64,000 bases of DNA, taken from assembly GCA_030549495.1 (NCBI GenBank), contig JAUIRK010000923.1, positions 124,001 to 188,000 on the forward strand. Direction: 5' to 3'. The translations under genes were made by a program, and so were the position numbers. The notes below the pieces were generated by a model, which was given only the letters and a program-made list of their open reading frames with translations, did no database searches and was not told the DNA's origin. The first letter of the stretch is position 1. Each line of letters begins with the position of its first letter. Shown here in pieces: positions 24,101-30,956 of the stretch. The stretch is from Nectonema munidae (lineage: Eukaryota; Nematomorpha; Nectonematoida; Nectonematidae).

Positions 24101-24835
24101 TATTATTATTATGAGACCAAGCATCTAGGCAAGTTGTCGCTAGCCAAGGATCAGTAAGAAATTTTTTTTAATATATAAAAATGTCTTCGCAGGATCGTGA
24201 GAAAATCATAACTCAGAAATTTCATTTCGGTATAATTTTTAACGTTGTTAGATCCTATTTAAAACTAAAGCATAACACTTACTTTACAAAAGCACAAAGC
24301 TTTCTACTATTTATTTGATGTCAATTTTGTTCATTTCAGTAAAACAAAATGGAATTCGAAATAGCAAAGAAATTAAATTTTCAATATTTATTTTAATGTC
24401 ACTTCAAACATCGTGTCCAGTTTCAGAAAACGACTGACTTCTTCTCAGGAAAAAGAAGGGTATGGATGCACAATTCTTTGTTCTCTGAAGATGGCATTCT
24501 CTTTCTTAATGAGCTTTGCAAAAAAATTATTTTTAAACCAACAAAGCAAATATCAAATTCCTAAAGAGATGCTCTAAGTAGGGTAATTATTTTTATTTAT
24601 TATATGTTACACGGCTGTATTCCTGCGCGAAATGTGAGTGAAAAAACAACTTACGATATTGCATGTAGAATTTAATGCTATCCATCTTTGGATTGAAGAA
24701 CTTATTGAATTCGAGAGTTATCGGAAATTTGTCTGATCTGCGAAGCATCAAACTGCTTGAAAGACTCATTTCCTTAAAGTACTTCGTGTTATGACTTTTG
24801 CCAATTTTTTCAAAGTCAAAATTCACATCAACAAT
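1..24835 (-). CDS. Tg: Transglutaminase (annulin/hemocyte type), gene span, partial
   Basis: Ten minus-strand exons (24655-24835, 23316-23534, 21481-21620, 21306-21413, 15652-15811, 12908-13046, 7093-7199, 4748-4910, 4189-4283, 1596-1726) join with matching phases into 481 open codons. The order follows animal transglutaminases: N-terminal beta domain with the HNTKY and FNAWSR signatures, core with KYGQC (nucleophile Cys), WNFHVW (His) and GWNVIDGTP (Asp), then GPSPVSAVK and the TKK..RVQDWLELVKTYKY stretch before the first barrel. These enzymes are Ca2+-dependent and form glutamyl-lysine cross-links; in arthropods they act in clotting, cuticle and matrix. The product is divergent: Phe follows the active Cys where most family members have Trp, and the loop after the Asp motif is short. 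The 5' exon(s) and most of both C-terminal barrels are not seen; the gene may run off the left edge. The family call is secure; activity is inferred. Confidence 0.88.
115..1595. other. Putative intron stretch with a foldback repeat
   Basis: No exon that fits the transglutaminase phase was found. The only structured item is the foldback element at 963-1059; a short GCGAAGAAAA direct repeat occurs at about 1270-1300. The rest is AT-rich with nothing recognisable. Confidence 0.5.
963..1059. repeat. Foldback (MITE-like) element
   Basis: Two imperfect inverted arms of about 30-38 bp, GGAAGCACGTCAATCCGACC at the left and GGTCGAATTGCTTCC at the right, face each other across a 29-bp AT centre. Related sequence recurs at about 62055-62105, sharing TTAATATTG.CT.GAGGCCG and a GAAGCA end. 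The open minus frame across it is therefore treated as repeat-derived. Confidence 0.55.
1596..1726 (-). CDS. Tg: Transglutaminase exon j (start of first C-terminal barrel)
   Basis: The acceptor is TTTTGTTAG and the donor a canonical GTAAGT, 131 nt, ending in phase 0. The phase-consistent frame reads SNPFTFRKVMNNIMDKLRSG, then PQESVPFLRIESKEN. This sits where the family has EERxxFxxA and then a strand like MxxRIxVxxSM. Resemblance is weaker than for the core; splice sites and phase carry the call. Confidence 0.65.
1937..2603. mobile_element. TIR element with poly-C ends inserted in a 21-bp minisatellite
   Basis: The left end is 21 C followed by TTAATACACGACCACT; the right end is AATGGTGCGTGTATTAGGGG followed by a G run. 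The two ends are inverted copies. Both flanks carry the same minisatellite in the same orientation (KKDKSEFKKD before, DLKKRNLELKKDK after), which suggests insertion into one array. No transposase frame is present, so it would be non-autonomous. No clear target duplication was found. Confidence 0.5.
2605..2784 (+). repeat. 21-bp minisatellite encoding Leu heptads
   Basis: About five 21-bp units. One frame is open for 59 codons to a stop at 2782 and reads YLDLKKRNLELKKDKLEMKK, then DNLQLKKNNLEIKI, with a Leu or Ile every seventh residue. No start codon or splice context was identified, so it may be a repeat rather than a gene. Related units occur at 1822-1925, 3640-3700, 19537-19596, 19853-19999, 20103-20135, 32179-32260 and 63903-63960. 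Confidence 0.6.
4189..4283 (-). CDS. Tg: Transglutaminase exon i (core to barrel linker)
   Basis: The acceptor is TTCATTTAG and the donor GTAAGC, 95 nt. In the phase set by exon h it reads LSLAATKKPGKISHRVQDW then LELVKTYKYKE. This aligns to the family's LxISTKxVGxDxRxDITxxYKYPEG. The exon is too short to stand out by length and was found by splice sites and alignment. Confidence 0.8.
4748..4910 (-). CDS. Tg: Transglutaminase exon h (core end)
   Basis: The acceptor is TTATTTTAG. The encoded sequence GLGPSPVSAVK, IPYDTWFITSEIYSRVKRF and WDGSLKPEKL matches CGPxxVxAIK, YDxPFVFAEVNAD and DGS of the family. The donor GTACAC is non-ideal, but it is the only one seen that keeps phase and the family alignment into the next exon; the frame stays open beyond it to 4588. 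Confidence 0.82.
4911..7092. other. Transglutaminase intron, low-complexity TTAG-like repeat
   Basis: At about 5875-6005 the sequence is a degenerate run of TTAGT/TTAG words. A TATATATAC microsatellite lies at 6670-6710. Nothing else is recognised. Confidence 0.6.
7093..7199 (-). CDS. Tg: Transglutaminase exon g (catalytic His and Asp)
   Basis: The acceptor is GCCCACAAG and the donor GTAAGC, 107 nt. Joined to exon f it reads IWNFHVWTEVYLNRPEL and then GWNVIDGTPLIPIN. These are the family's WNFHVWNExWMxRPDL (His) and GWQxxDxTPQE (Asp). The catalytic residues are intact; the usual Gln-Glu after DxTP is not kept. Confidence 0.92.
7288..7726. repeat. Dispersed repeat, copy 1 of 3
   Basis: It starts near GTGTGACTTTTTACCAAAAT and ends near GGATTATTTTTAATTTGTTC. 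Related sequences occur at about 22058-22420 and 26320-26590, sharing the same start and end words and the AT-rich body. No coding potential is seen. Family unknown. Confidence 0.45.
8194..10690 (+). mobile_element. Decayed non-LTR retrotransposon (Jockey/I-like LINE)
   Basis: A 49-codon start frame (MKSKKKSSPRPDESIIKFSP) opens at 8194 and stops at 8341. From about 8690 a chain of fragments follows: KVKRWAFSQANWDRFRSLLN (post-endonuclease region), DLRPISLLPCLSKVYDKLI, FGFKKGLSTNHALLTWHH, KAFDTVCHEGLLFKL, GVPQG.PLSPLLFNIYISDI, FTDDICVYNSAKR and WNLKVNYSKC. These are the ordered reverse transcriptase motifs of non-LTR elements; the catalytic box reads FTDD instead of FADD. Several stops and frame changes break it (for example at 9740 and 9918). 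No endonuclease domain lies between the first frame and the RT, so an internal deletion is likely. Non-coding sequence to about 11,460 may be its 3' tail. Confidence 0.85.
11461..12907. other. AT-rich intron, nothing recognised
   Basis: No exon, inverted repeat or tandem array was recognised between the LINE tail and exon f. Confidence 0.5.
12908..13046 (-). CDS. Tg: Transglutaminase exon f (core)
   Basis: The acceptor is TGTTAAG and the donor GTATGT, 139 nt from phase 1 to phase 2. It encodes TRAVGLASRPITGGSIALDL, VPQYVDTDGENL and EKIW. This equals the family's CRALGIPxRxVTNxxSAHD, DxYxDxxGE and DSIW before the catalytic His. A second acceptor AG 7 nt downstream would break the phase, so the upstream one was chosen. 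Confidence 0.9.
13603..13662 (-). repeat. Possible tRNA-derived SINE fragment
   Basis: The minus strand contains GTTACGAGCTCGAATCCCG, which resembles a Pol III box B, preceded by a tRNA-like stretch. It is short and isolated, so the assignment is weak. Confidence 0.3.
14719..14965 (+). repeat. hAT-like MITE, copy 1
   Basis: It starts TAGAGATGAATCAGATATCC and ends GATATCCGCATCCGCTAGG. The interior matches the inverted copy at 28930-29235 over words such as TTTTTTCGGAAT and CTTCTCTCTAAATTTTTAAG. TAGAGATG...ATATCCGC ends are typical of non-autonomous hAT elements. No ORF. Confidence 0.5.
15652..15811 (-). CDS. Tg: Transglutaminase exon e (active-site Cys)
   Basis: The acceptor is CCTTTCAG and the donor GTAATC, 160 nt. 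The exon carries EGEWKNFT, THPTDWSGSPKILYSFY and the nucleophile motif RVKYGQCF; the Cys codon is at 15680-15682. The family normally reads GQCWVF, so Phe replaces the conserved Trp after Cys. The exon ends inside a codon shared with exon f. Confidence 0.92.
16102..17488. repeat. 280/414-bp higher-order tandem array
   Basis: The word TTTGTGTTTCTTCAATCAC recurs at 16102, 16382, 16796 and 17210. Spacing is 280, then 414 and 414. A 414-bp unit is a full 280-bp unit plus a 134-bp partial copy that restarts at AAGCAAAGTATGATAG. Copies differ at only a few positions, so amplification looks recent. On the minus strand a protein-like stretch (STLTENEMGIFEEDILLKSQ) recurs in each copy and continues the sense of the open frame at 17522-17902. 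The array therefore seems to amplify part of a transposon-like coding region. Confidence 0.85.
17522..17902 (-). pseudogene. Unassigned transposase-like open frame
   Basis: A 126-codon minus frame contains SLHPQQYLNQASFLDIKFKT and ILGVIETLKYFETTFWKKDF. It runs directly toward the tandem array, whose minus-strand reading continues it (HVSIEKAFHAVST, then STLTENEMG). I do not recognise the family. Being embedded in repeats inside an intron points to a mobile-element origin rather than a host gene. Confidence 0.35.
18330..19325 (+). mobile_element. hAT transposase relic (CGGBP1-hAT-like)
   Basis: Ordered fragments match the CGGBP1-related hAT transposase: FLMLDES, then LTDAAKYNLDAGRILKIL, LHSNLFHNTCFAHLIHNCAM, KVDELIAN-like VDELIANMK, PTPIITRWVNWLGADSYY, and near the end EKSFSMLKKLLAKDSNFSPH, which is the hAT C-terminal dimerisation segment. 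Frame changes and stops separate the pieces (for example near 18590, 18893 and 19190), so it is inactive. Terminal repeats were not identified. Confidence 0.75.
19537..19999. repeat. Inverted pair of 21-bp heptad minisatellites
   Basis: At 19853-19999 there are seven 21-bp units (GCAAAATGACAAAATAGAACT type); one frame reads QNDKIEL and QKDKIEL repeats with a single stop. At 19537-19596 the same unit lies on the minus strand, reading EKIELQKDKIEFKM. The two arms face each other across about 250 bp. A further trace, LQKGKIEERV, follows at 20103-20135 on the plus strand. Confidence 0.7.
20316..20620. repeat. Short tandem array of an ~80-bp unit
   Basis: The words ATGTCAATCATTTTAAAAAA and ATACTATTGGCTGG recur at 20338-20375 and 20529-20566, with a partial third unit at 20580-20612. 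The first and second units are separated by the piggyBac-type MITE; removing it restores a continuous array. Confidence 0.65.
20392..20502. mobile_element. piggyBac-type MITE
   Basis: It is a 111-bp element flanked on both sides by TTAA (20388-20391 and 20503-20506). It starts CCCATTTAAGACC and ends GGGCGTAAATGGG, giving inverted ends CCCATTTA. TTAA target sites with CCC..GGG ends are the mark of piggyBac elements. It has no ORF. Confidence 0.75.
20834..21120. mobile_element. hAT-end fragment
   Basis: The start CAGGGGTCGGCAAAGTGG is a typical hAT terminal sequence, and a second GGGGGTCGATGTGAAG-like end lies near 21085. A matching inverted end was not found, so length and completeness are unknown. 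Confidence 0.35.
21306..21413 (-). CDS. Tg: Transglutaminase exon d (core start)
   Basis: This exon was below the size of an obvious open frame and was found by homology. The acceptor is CTTTCTTTCAG and the donor GTATGA; it is 36 whole codons. YESNILRITLELVHLVGFDW and NNPTYFSRKLAQL align to the family's FEDGILDxCLxxLD and NPxxVSRxxSAxVN. Both junctions keep phase 0. Confidence 0.85.
21481..21620 (-). CDS. Tg: Transglutaminase exon c (domain junction)
   Basis: The exon runs from acceptor GATTAG to donor GTATCT, 140 nt, leaving in phase 0. It encodes DPAYLPSRVWRQEAILKDVG and ends FLWYFGQ. This is the family's DDxVYLD..xRxEYVLND through WxYGQF region, which leads into the catalytic core. The intron after it is only 67 nt. 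Confidence 0.88.
21621..24654. other. Transglutaminase introns between exons c, b and a
   Basis: Apart from exon b, this holds copy 2 of the dispersed GTGTGACTTTT repeat at about 22058-22420 and AT-rich sequence. No other coding segment was recognised. Confidence 0.5.
23316..23534 (-). CDS. Tg: Transglutaminase exon b (N-terminal domain)
   Basis: The acceptor is TACCAG and the donor GTAAGA; 219 nt, entered in phase 1 and left in phase 1. The end of the exon, IFIPSNTYVGLWKLHISL then PIYILFNAWSR, matches the family's IPSxAPVGxWKL and ILFNPWCxDD segments. Codon phase joins exactly to exon c, giving FNAWSRNDPAYLPS at the junction. Confidence 0.88.
24655..24835 (-). CDS. Tg: Transglutaminase exon a (N-terminal domain)
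   Basis: The acceptor follows a T-rich tract ending TTTAG and the donor is GTAAGT. The 181 nt read from phase 0 to phase 1. They encode IVDVNFDFEKIGKSHNTKY, then LMLRRSDKFPITLEFNKFFNP and DSIKFYMQY. This matches the family's pattern of a VDL strand, HHTDxY, LVVRRGQPF and LxxxF. No initiator Met is needed here, so at least one upstream exon is expected but was not located. Confidence 0.85.
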
Positions 24836-25680
24836 CTAAACACAATTTTCATTCAAGGAGAAATTGCAAATATAATAAACAGTATTGTTCAAACAACTAA
24901 ATGTCAAGATTGACTGGATATTCAAGCAGGCCCATGAGCCCCCCCCCCCACCCTCTTGGATCCGCCACTTTATTCATCTAATGCAATAGATGTTCATAAA
25001 AGTAAGCAATTGCAATAGAGAGTCAATACTCGATTTAATAAATTGAATGATCACAAATTTAAATTGGCTTTGAGTTCATAAGTCTAACTATAATTAATAA
25101 CAAATTGAAAAGTTAAAACTCGAATAAAGAAAATTTCAAAAACCTGATATTAACAAGTTTAACGCATTCTTTCAAATTTTTAATTCGTTTTGCTTACTCT
25201 ATTTCTCTCAGTATAGACTTTACTCGAACTAAAAATTTAATGTCAGATGGTATCAGTTTAATACTAAAAGTACAGCAAAAAAATTATCGCACATTAGAAT
25301 TTGTAAGTTAATTTTCAGATGTACTGATTCTACTGGGTGTAAACAATTTTTGAAATATTTCTTTTAAACTTATTGTTCTATATGCTTTGTTCTTTCTCTG
25401 ATTAAGGAGAAGAAGAAGAAGAAGATTATATTTGTCATTTAAATTAATAATACAATTAAAAAAATAGTATGAGAAAAAAAATAGAAACTAAGATGTAAAC
25501 TATACTGCACAAAAAGTCAGAAATGACCGCTATATGGCAGGTTTATTAAAATTATGCAGAAAAATAGAACAGTCATAAAGTCAAAATAAAGTATTGAGAA
25601 CTTAACAACGGGTATACTAAAAATTGAAATTACATATATTACACATTGTAAATATTTACAATTAATAATGAATTCAGTTA

Positions 25681-25921
25681 TTACATGAGTAACTTGTAAT
25701 AGCTACTCTGATGAGTTCTTTCTCTAATTAGTTTTTCTTGCGAGATGTAAAGGCTCATTAGTTCTTCCTCATTTATGAAACTTTTATTTTCTAAACCTTC
25801 AAGAAGCTCAGTTGTTAATTGAGAATCAATCATTCATTAATTTTACTAAATTAAAGATTTCTGAAATAATCAAAGTCCCGGATTAACGAAGGTCCGAATT
25901 GGTCATGGTAGTCAACTGTAA
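25681..25921 (-). mobile_element. Possible pogo/Tigger-like end with small ORF
   Basis: The minus strand begins TACAGTTGACTACCATG and continues GGACCTTCGTTAATCCGG, resembling the terminal repeat of pogo-type elements. Inside it a 50-codon frame (25681-25833) reads MIDSQLTTELLEGLENKSFI and NEEELMSLYISQEKL, with protein-like composition. The protein family is not recognised and the opposite terminus was not found. Confidence 0.3.
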
Positions 25922-28017
25922 AACCTTAAAGAAAACTGAAATTTGTTGTTTAAGTTTATCTTTGTTCCTAATTCTACGTGTCCTAAAGAATATGGAATAG
26001 AAAAATTTTGACCTAGCAACTTTGCTTTGCTCTTTAAAACTTTCTATTTAGAAATGTGAGCCTTTTTAAATCTAAGCCCGCAGTTTTAAATCATTTTACA
26101 ACGAGAAGTTTGAAAAAAAAAATTCACAAGATGCCTGTTAAATTTCAATAATACGCAAAAATTGAAAAAAAACAAAAATTAAAATAAATCATTCTTGCGT
26201 TTGAATATTTTTATTTGGACAATCAAAATTCCAGTGTCTACTTTACGATCCTATATTCAGGAAAGTGTAAAATATAAAAGAGAGAAGAAAACATCTTTCT
26301 GTAAACAGAACAAATAAAACCAAATCGTCATAATCTTTTCCGAAATCTACAATTTTTTTTCCAAATAAATTAAAAATTTATTTTTAAAAAAATATATATT
26401 TTTTTTTTTACTTTTTATTCACTTATTGCGATTTGAAATGTCCGTAATAAATCGGGATCTTTTCAAAACTTGAATCGAATTTTTTTTAATATCTTTATAA
26501 ATGAATTTTTTGATTTTAAATTCTAACTAGTTAAAAACATTGAATTACCTCGGATTATTTTTAATTTGTTTGCAAAAACTAAGAGTTCCAGGCTTACTAT
26601 TTTTTCCGTTAAAAGTCTCACCACGTCTATTTAACGTGTTTTTGAAGAAAAGAAGAGTTCATTTTTATTTATATTTTTATACCCTAATCAACAACTAGTA
26701 ATGAAAAAAATCCTGAAAGTATTATATGCCTTTAATTCTGGGTTTGTTTGAACATATTGCTTCTCAATCTTTCTTACTCAGTGCTAGATTTGTTGAAGCT
26801 TGAACATTTTGCCGCATCTAAGATAAAAGCGAATATCTCCACAGTTTTGTGGTTTAATTACCAAATTAATTATATTTAAATACTTCCATCATGAATATAA
26901 CTTCATTTTTCGATGTATTACGTCTTTGTTGCAATCAATTGAGTCGTTATTGCAATCAATTGAGTCTTTGTTGCAAGCAAGCAAACTTATGATATAAGTT
27001 TTCAATAAGAATGTAGATTTAATTATTTCAATAAAAATGTAGATGATAAATCATATACATAAATGTGTAAATTGAGATTGAAAAAAAAATAAATAAATCT
27101 GTATTGGCATATAAATAGATCATCTCTAATTTCTGAGATTAGTGCCAAAATTTTAAAGAATTAGGAGATTTTTTTAATTTTTTAATGGCATAATTAAGAT
27201 ATGATTCCTATGATAACAGTTGTAAACGTTTTGTGCGAGTAATGAATATAATGTGCTAATAAATAGGCTTTGCAGCTTCATTCATTCAATCCCACGGCAA
27301 CCCCTATGTGTGTAGGAGCACATCTGTTACGAATATATCCGATGTAACAAATGGGACTAAGAGAAAACTTTTTGTGGGTTAGATAGTTTGTACTATCTTA
27401 TGGTTTTTGGGGGTGTTATGAGATATTTAAAAGAATATAAATGTTAATTTTGAGTCGCTAAAATTTATTAGTTTGTTTATTGGTGCTTGGACTTTAAAAT
27501 GATGATGTTGTTGATAGGTTGAAATACTGATGATTAGATTTTTGACACTGATAATGATAATGATGATTTTTGGACTTTAGAAGGAAATTTTTTATGATAT
27601 TTCAGAAAAAAATTTAACCTGTATTGAAATGATTTCTCAATTGTACAAAATTTATCTTTAGTTAAAAATAATAGAATCAAATTATTTTTTTGGGATTATT
27701 TAATATACTTTTAATTATAAAAAATTGTTTTTAATCATTTTTAACATTTTGAGTTTTGACTCTTAAAGTATTTTTAAATTTTATTTACTTTAAATAAATA
27801 TTATTGATTTTGACTTATAATTAAAAAAGTTATATAAAATAAGACTAAATTGATAATTAAAAAAATAGATACAAGACGTTTTTTCAGGGTAACTGAAGGT
27901 AACTTGAAAAAGGTTTATAAAGTTGGAATACTCAAGTTCATGTCTTTCTAACAATGTTATGTAGAAAATGATGTTTTAAATCTCCAAGTTTTATTGAGAT
28001 TTTGTAATTGTAAGTGT

Positions 28018-28164
28018 AAATATGTACGGTGGAGTGTTTTCATCGAGAAGGCACAATTGCGCCGCCTGTATCGAACTATGAGAAAGTAGGCTTGATGCGC
28101 GGGATCGAACCCAAGACCTTGAGTTATCGAAACACAGTATCTAACCAACCTTACTCACGCCCCC
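28018..28164 (-). repeat. tRNA-derived SINE, copy 1
   Basis: The minus strand starts GGGGCGTGAGTAAGGTTGG, has TGGTTAGATA and a perfect-looking box B, GGTTCGATCCC, then a tRNA-unrelated body ending in TACCTTTA-like sequence. Copies share CTACTTTCTCATAGTTCGAT and GTGCCTTCTCGATGAAAA. It is not a functional tRNA: the body extends past the tRNA-like head with no acceptor pairing. Confidence 0.8.
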
Positions 28165-28929
28165 TAATTACTAATGTTAATAATACTAATTAATTACGCA
28201 TTTGATTACTAAATGTATTGCTAAATTTGGTAATTTTTTTCTTACTTTTAGTGCCATCGCCACTTCATTCAAAAGCAGAACTTAAATAAAAAAAATAGAA
28301 AGAATACGATTTCTAACTTCATATTTTGTTCATAGCTCGCTCCCTCCTCTCATCCTCGTTTTTCGCTTGATCTTATTTCAATCCGATTTTTTGAACAAGG
28401 TCCAATGTCATCCCGATAAATTGCTCCACTGTATATCATCTTGCCTTCAACCAAATACTCTATAAGCCCATAGTGATTTCATATATATAAAAATTAATTT
28501 ATGCAATGATAAGTTATATTAACAAGAATTTCTAAACTATATTATTGTATTGAAAAATTGGAAATTCTTGGTTTCTAATTTTCATTTTTTTATTAATTCG
28601 ATGCTAAATTCTTCAAATATTTGTAAACATATGCTGTAACTCACAACAAGACTGGAACTCCAAGATTTATTATTCAAAGTTATGTAAATTTATTATATAT
28701 CTGAATCTTGGATATTTACAGATTTTAGCATTTATTTTTATTAATTAATTAAACTAAAAAATTATTAATTAATTTTTAAAGAAGATTCTTTTATTAGTTA
28801 AAAATAACAATAATTGAATTTAACTGAAAGCCAAATTTCTAAAAGAAAATTATGGAAATTAACATTATAGTTATTTTGATTCAGCATATCAAACAAATTA
28901 GAAGATGTCAGTTATATACTCAAAAGTAG

Positions 28930-29235
28930 AGATGTATCGGACTTGATTTTTTTGTATCCGCGAATGCGGATATCAAATATGACAACATTCTAGCGGATGC
29001 GCATGTCAGAATTAATTATTTTAGGGGAATAATAAACGCAAATTTCAACCTTCTTAAAAATATAGAGAGAAGGTGTCAACGTATATTTGTTATCATAAAG
29101 AAATCTTATCATAAAAATTTTGGATAAAGTAAAAATTCAAAAATTCCGAAAAAACTTTGCGTTATATAGAAAAAAGAAAAATGTTTGAAAATTGCGGATG
29201 TTGAAACTTAAATGTTTCGCTAAGAGGATGTAAAA
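28930..29235 (-). repeat. hAT-like MITE, copy 2 (inverted)
   Basis: The reverse complement of this interval resembles 14719-14965 across the interior (TTTTTTCGGAAT, CAAAATTTTTATGATAAG, CTTCTCTCTATATTTTTAAG) and at the GCGCATCCGCTAG end. The two differ by many substitutions and short gaps, so they are old copies. No ORF. Confidence 0.5.
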
Positions 29236-29567
29236 TTCATGTAGAAAAGTGGCGCTGTTTTGTAAAATAAAGATCTTTTATTGACATTTACGATAAAGCA
29301 AGTTTGCAAAAGCTGTCATAACAGGTAGTTATATTGTTAAATCAAATTTAAACGTCAAGCTTTTTTACTTCTTCTATAAAAGGTAAACTATTTAAAGCAT
29401 GAATTTTGATATAACCTTTGATGGAAGTTATAGTCAATAAAATTGGAATTAAGTTGATACACGTCTTTGAGACTGATTACTTATTTTACTCGTATCTTCA
29501 TATTATCAATAAATATTTCTCTATAAATTTTTGGCATTTGAGAAAAATCATAAAAATATTTCCATAT

Positions 29568-29708
29568 AGGTAAAGGTATCGTGGGGTGTTTTCATCAAAA
29601 ACGCTCACTTGCGTGTATCGAACTATGAGAAAAGCAGGCTTGATGCGGCATCGAACCCAAGACCTTGCGTTATGCAATACAGCAACTAACGAACCCTACT
29701 CACGCCCC
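29568..29708 (-). repeat. tRNA-derived SINE, copy 2
   Basis: Same family and orientation as 28018-28164: GGGGCGTGAGTAGGG start, box B region GGTTCGATGCC, CTATGAGAAA-type body, and ATACCTTTACCT at the 3' end. More decayed than copy 1. Confidence 0.75.
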
Positions 29709-30824
29709 AATACAAAATTAAATTAATTAACGTCTTCATCTTGAATAAAATTGATAGTAACATGCATAAGAAAAGAAGAGCTCCCCCCCCCCCCCATGTC
29801 GTGCTTTTTAACCCTCTTGGTCTATTTTTTAATGCAAAGCATCTAAAATTAGTCCTCCCCCCTCTTCCGTCTGGTAGGAGACGTCATATATGTATGATGC
29901 CGTAGACCTAGGGATAAATTTGGTACAGAAGTTTTGTCAAACTAGAATTTAATAATATATATTTTTTCATCATAGTTTACGTTTTAAATATCATGTATTT
30001 TTAGATTGATAAAATTCAAACAATTTTTTTGCCTATTTCATTTGTTTGATTGGGTATCGCTTTTTAAAGTCAAAATATGCGAAAATTATATTTTTTGTGT
30101 AGCGTTCTTTGAAAGGCCTAATATATTTCAAGGTTTCCGCGAAGGTGAAAAATTTGAGAAACGCTGTACTATACTATGAATCAGTGTCCATCAAAGGGTG
30201 TGCAACCATGTGTGTAGCGTGAGAAACTTTGAGAGTGGAGCAAAAGTGTTTTTGAAAGAGTGATTAAAGATTTTATTCAAACACTATAAAACCAATATTG
30301 ATTACAATCTTCTTTTATTTTTTGTGTCATTTTTTTCTGGTTTGCTTCGACTTTCTTGATTAATATTCCTAGATATCACAAATAAATGAATCCATTTTTA
30401 AATTTGAAACTTTTTTCCTACAAATTTGGACATCAGAAGTTTGTTAAAAGTAAAGTTGACTCACCGAAAAGTAGGATTCGCGTGCTTCTCATGTCAAAAA
30501 GAAGAACTTAGAAAAGGAGAATAAGAAAGGAAATGTGAAGAAAGAATTTCGAGGAAAGAGGCAAATAGCCCCACAGGTAAAAGGAGACATGCATAATCTC
30601 AAAGAGAGAACTTAGTCAGCATCATCAAACAAATTTCGTCATCATCAAACAAATTTCGTCATCATCACGCAAAGCAATCATCGCTACATCTTTCGATTTT
30701 CTCATTTCGCATCACGCATTCATCATCACGGTAAAGAGCAATTGTGCATACCCATCGCCACTCCATCACCCACGAGAAGAACGTTAAAATATTTTTATTA
30801 TGCTGAAACACTAGACTTTGGTAA

Positions 30825-30956
30825 TGTTGCACTATCCGTGCATCGATAAACGTCTTTCCCATGCAATTGGCTTTTTATCTAAAAGATAAGTACCATGCAT
30901 CGATAAAAAGTCGATTGCATAGGAAAGACGTTTATCGATGCACGGATAGTGCAACA
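30825..30956. repeat. 132-bp near-perfect hairpin
   Basis: Two 55-bp arms (30825-30879 and 30902-30956) are inverted copies with only about three mismatches, across a 22-bp loop. The left arm starts TGTTGCACTATCCGTGC and the right arm ends GCACGGATAGTGCAACA. No transposon end signature or clear duplication flanks it. Confidence 0.85.

Noticed and set aside
28018-28164. Functional tRNA gene
   Set aside because: Box B is good, but the head does not close an acceptor stem and the same body follows in several dispersed copies, so it is a SINE.
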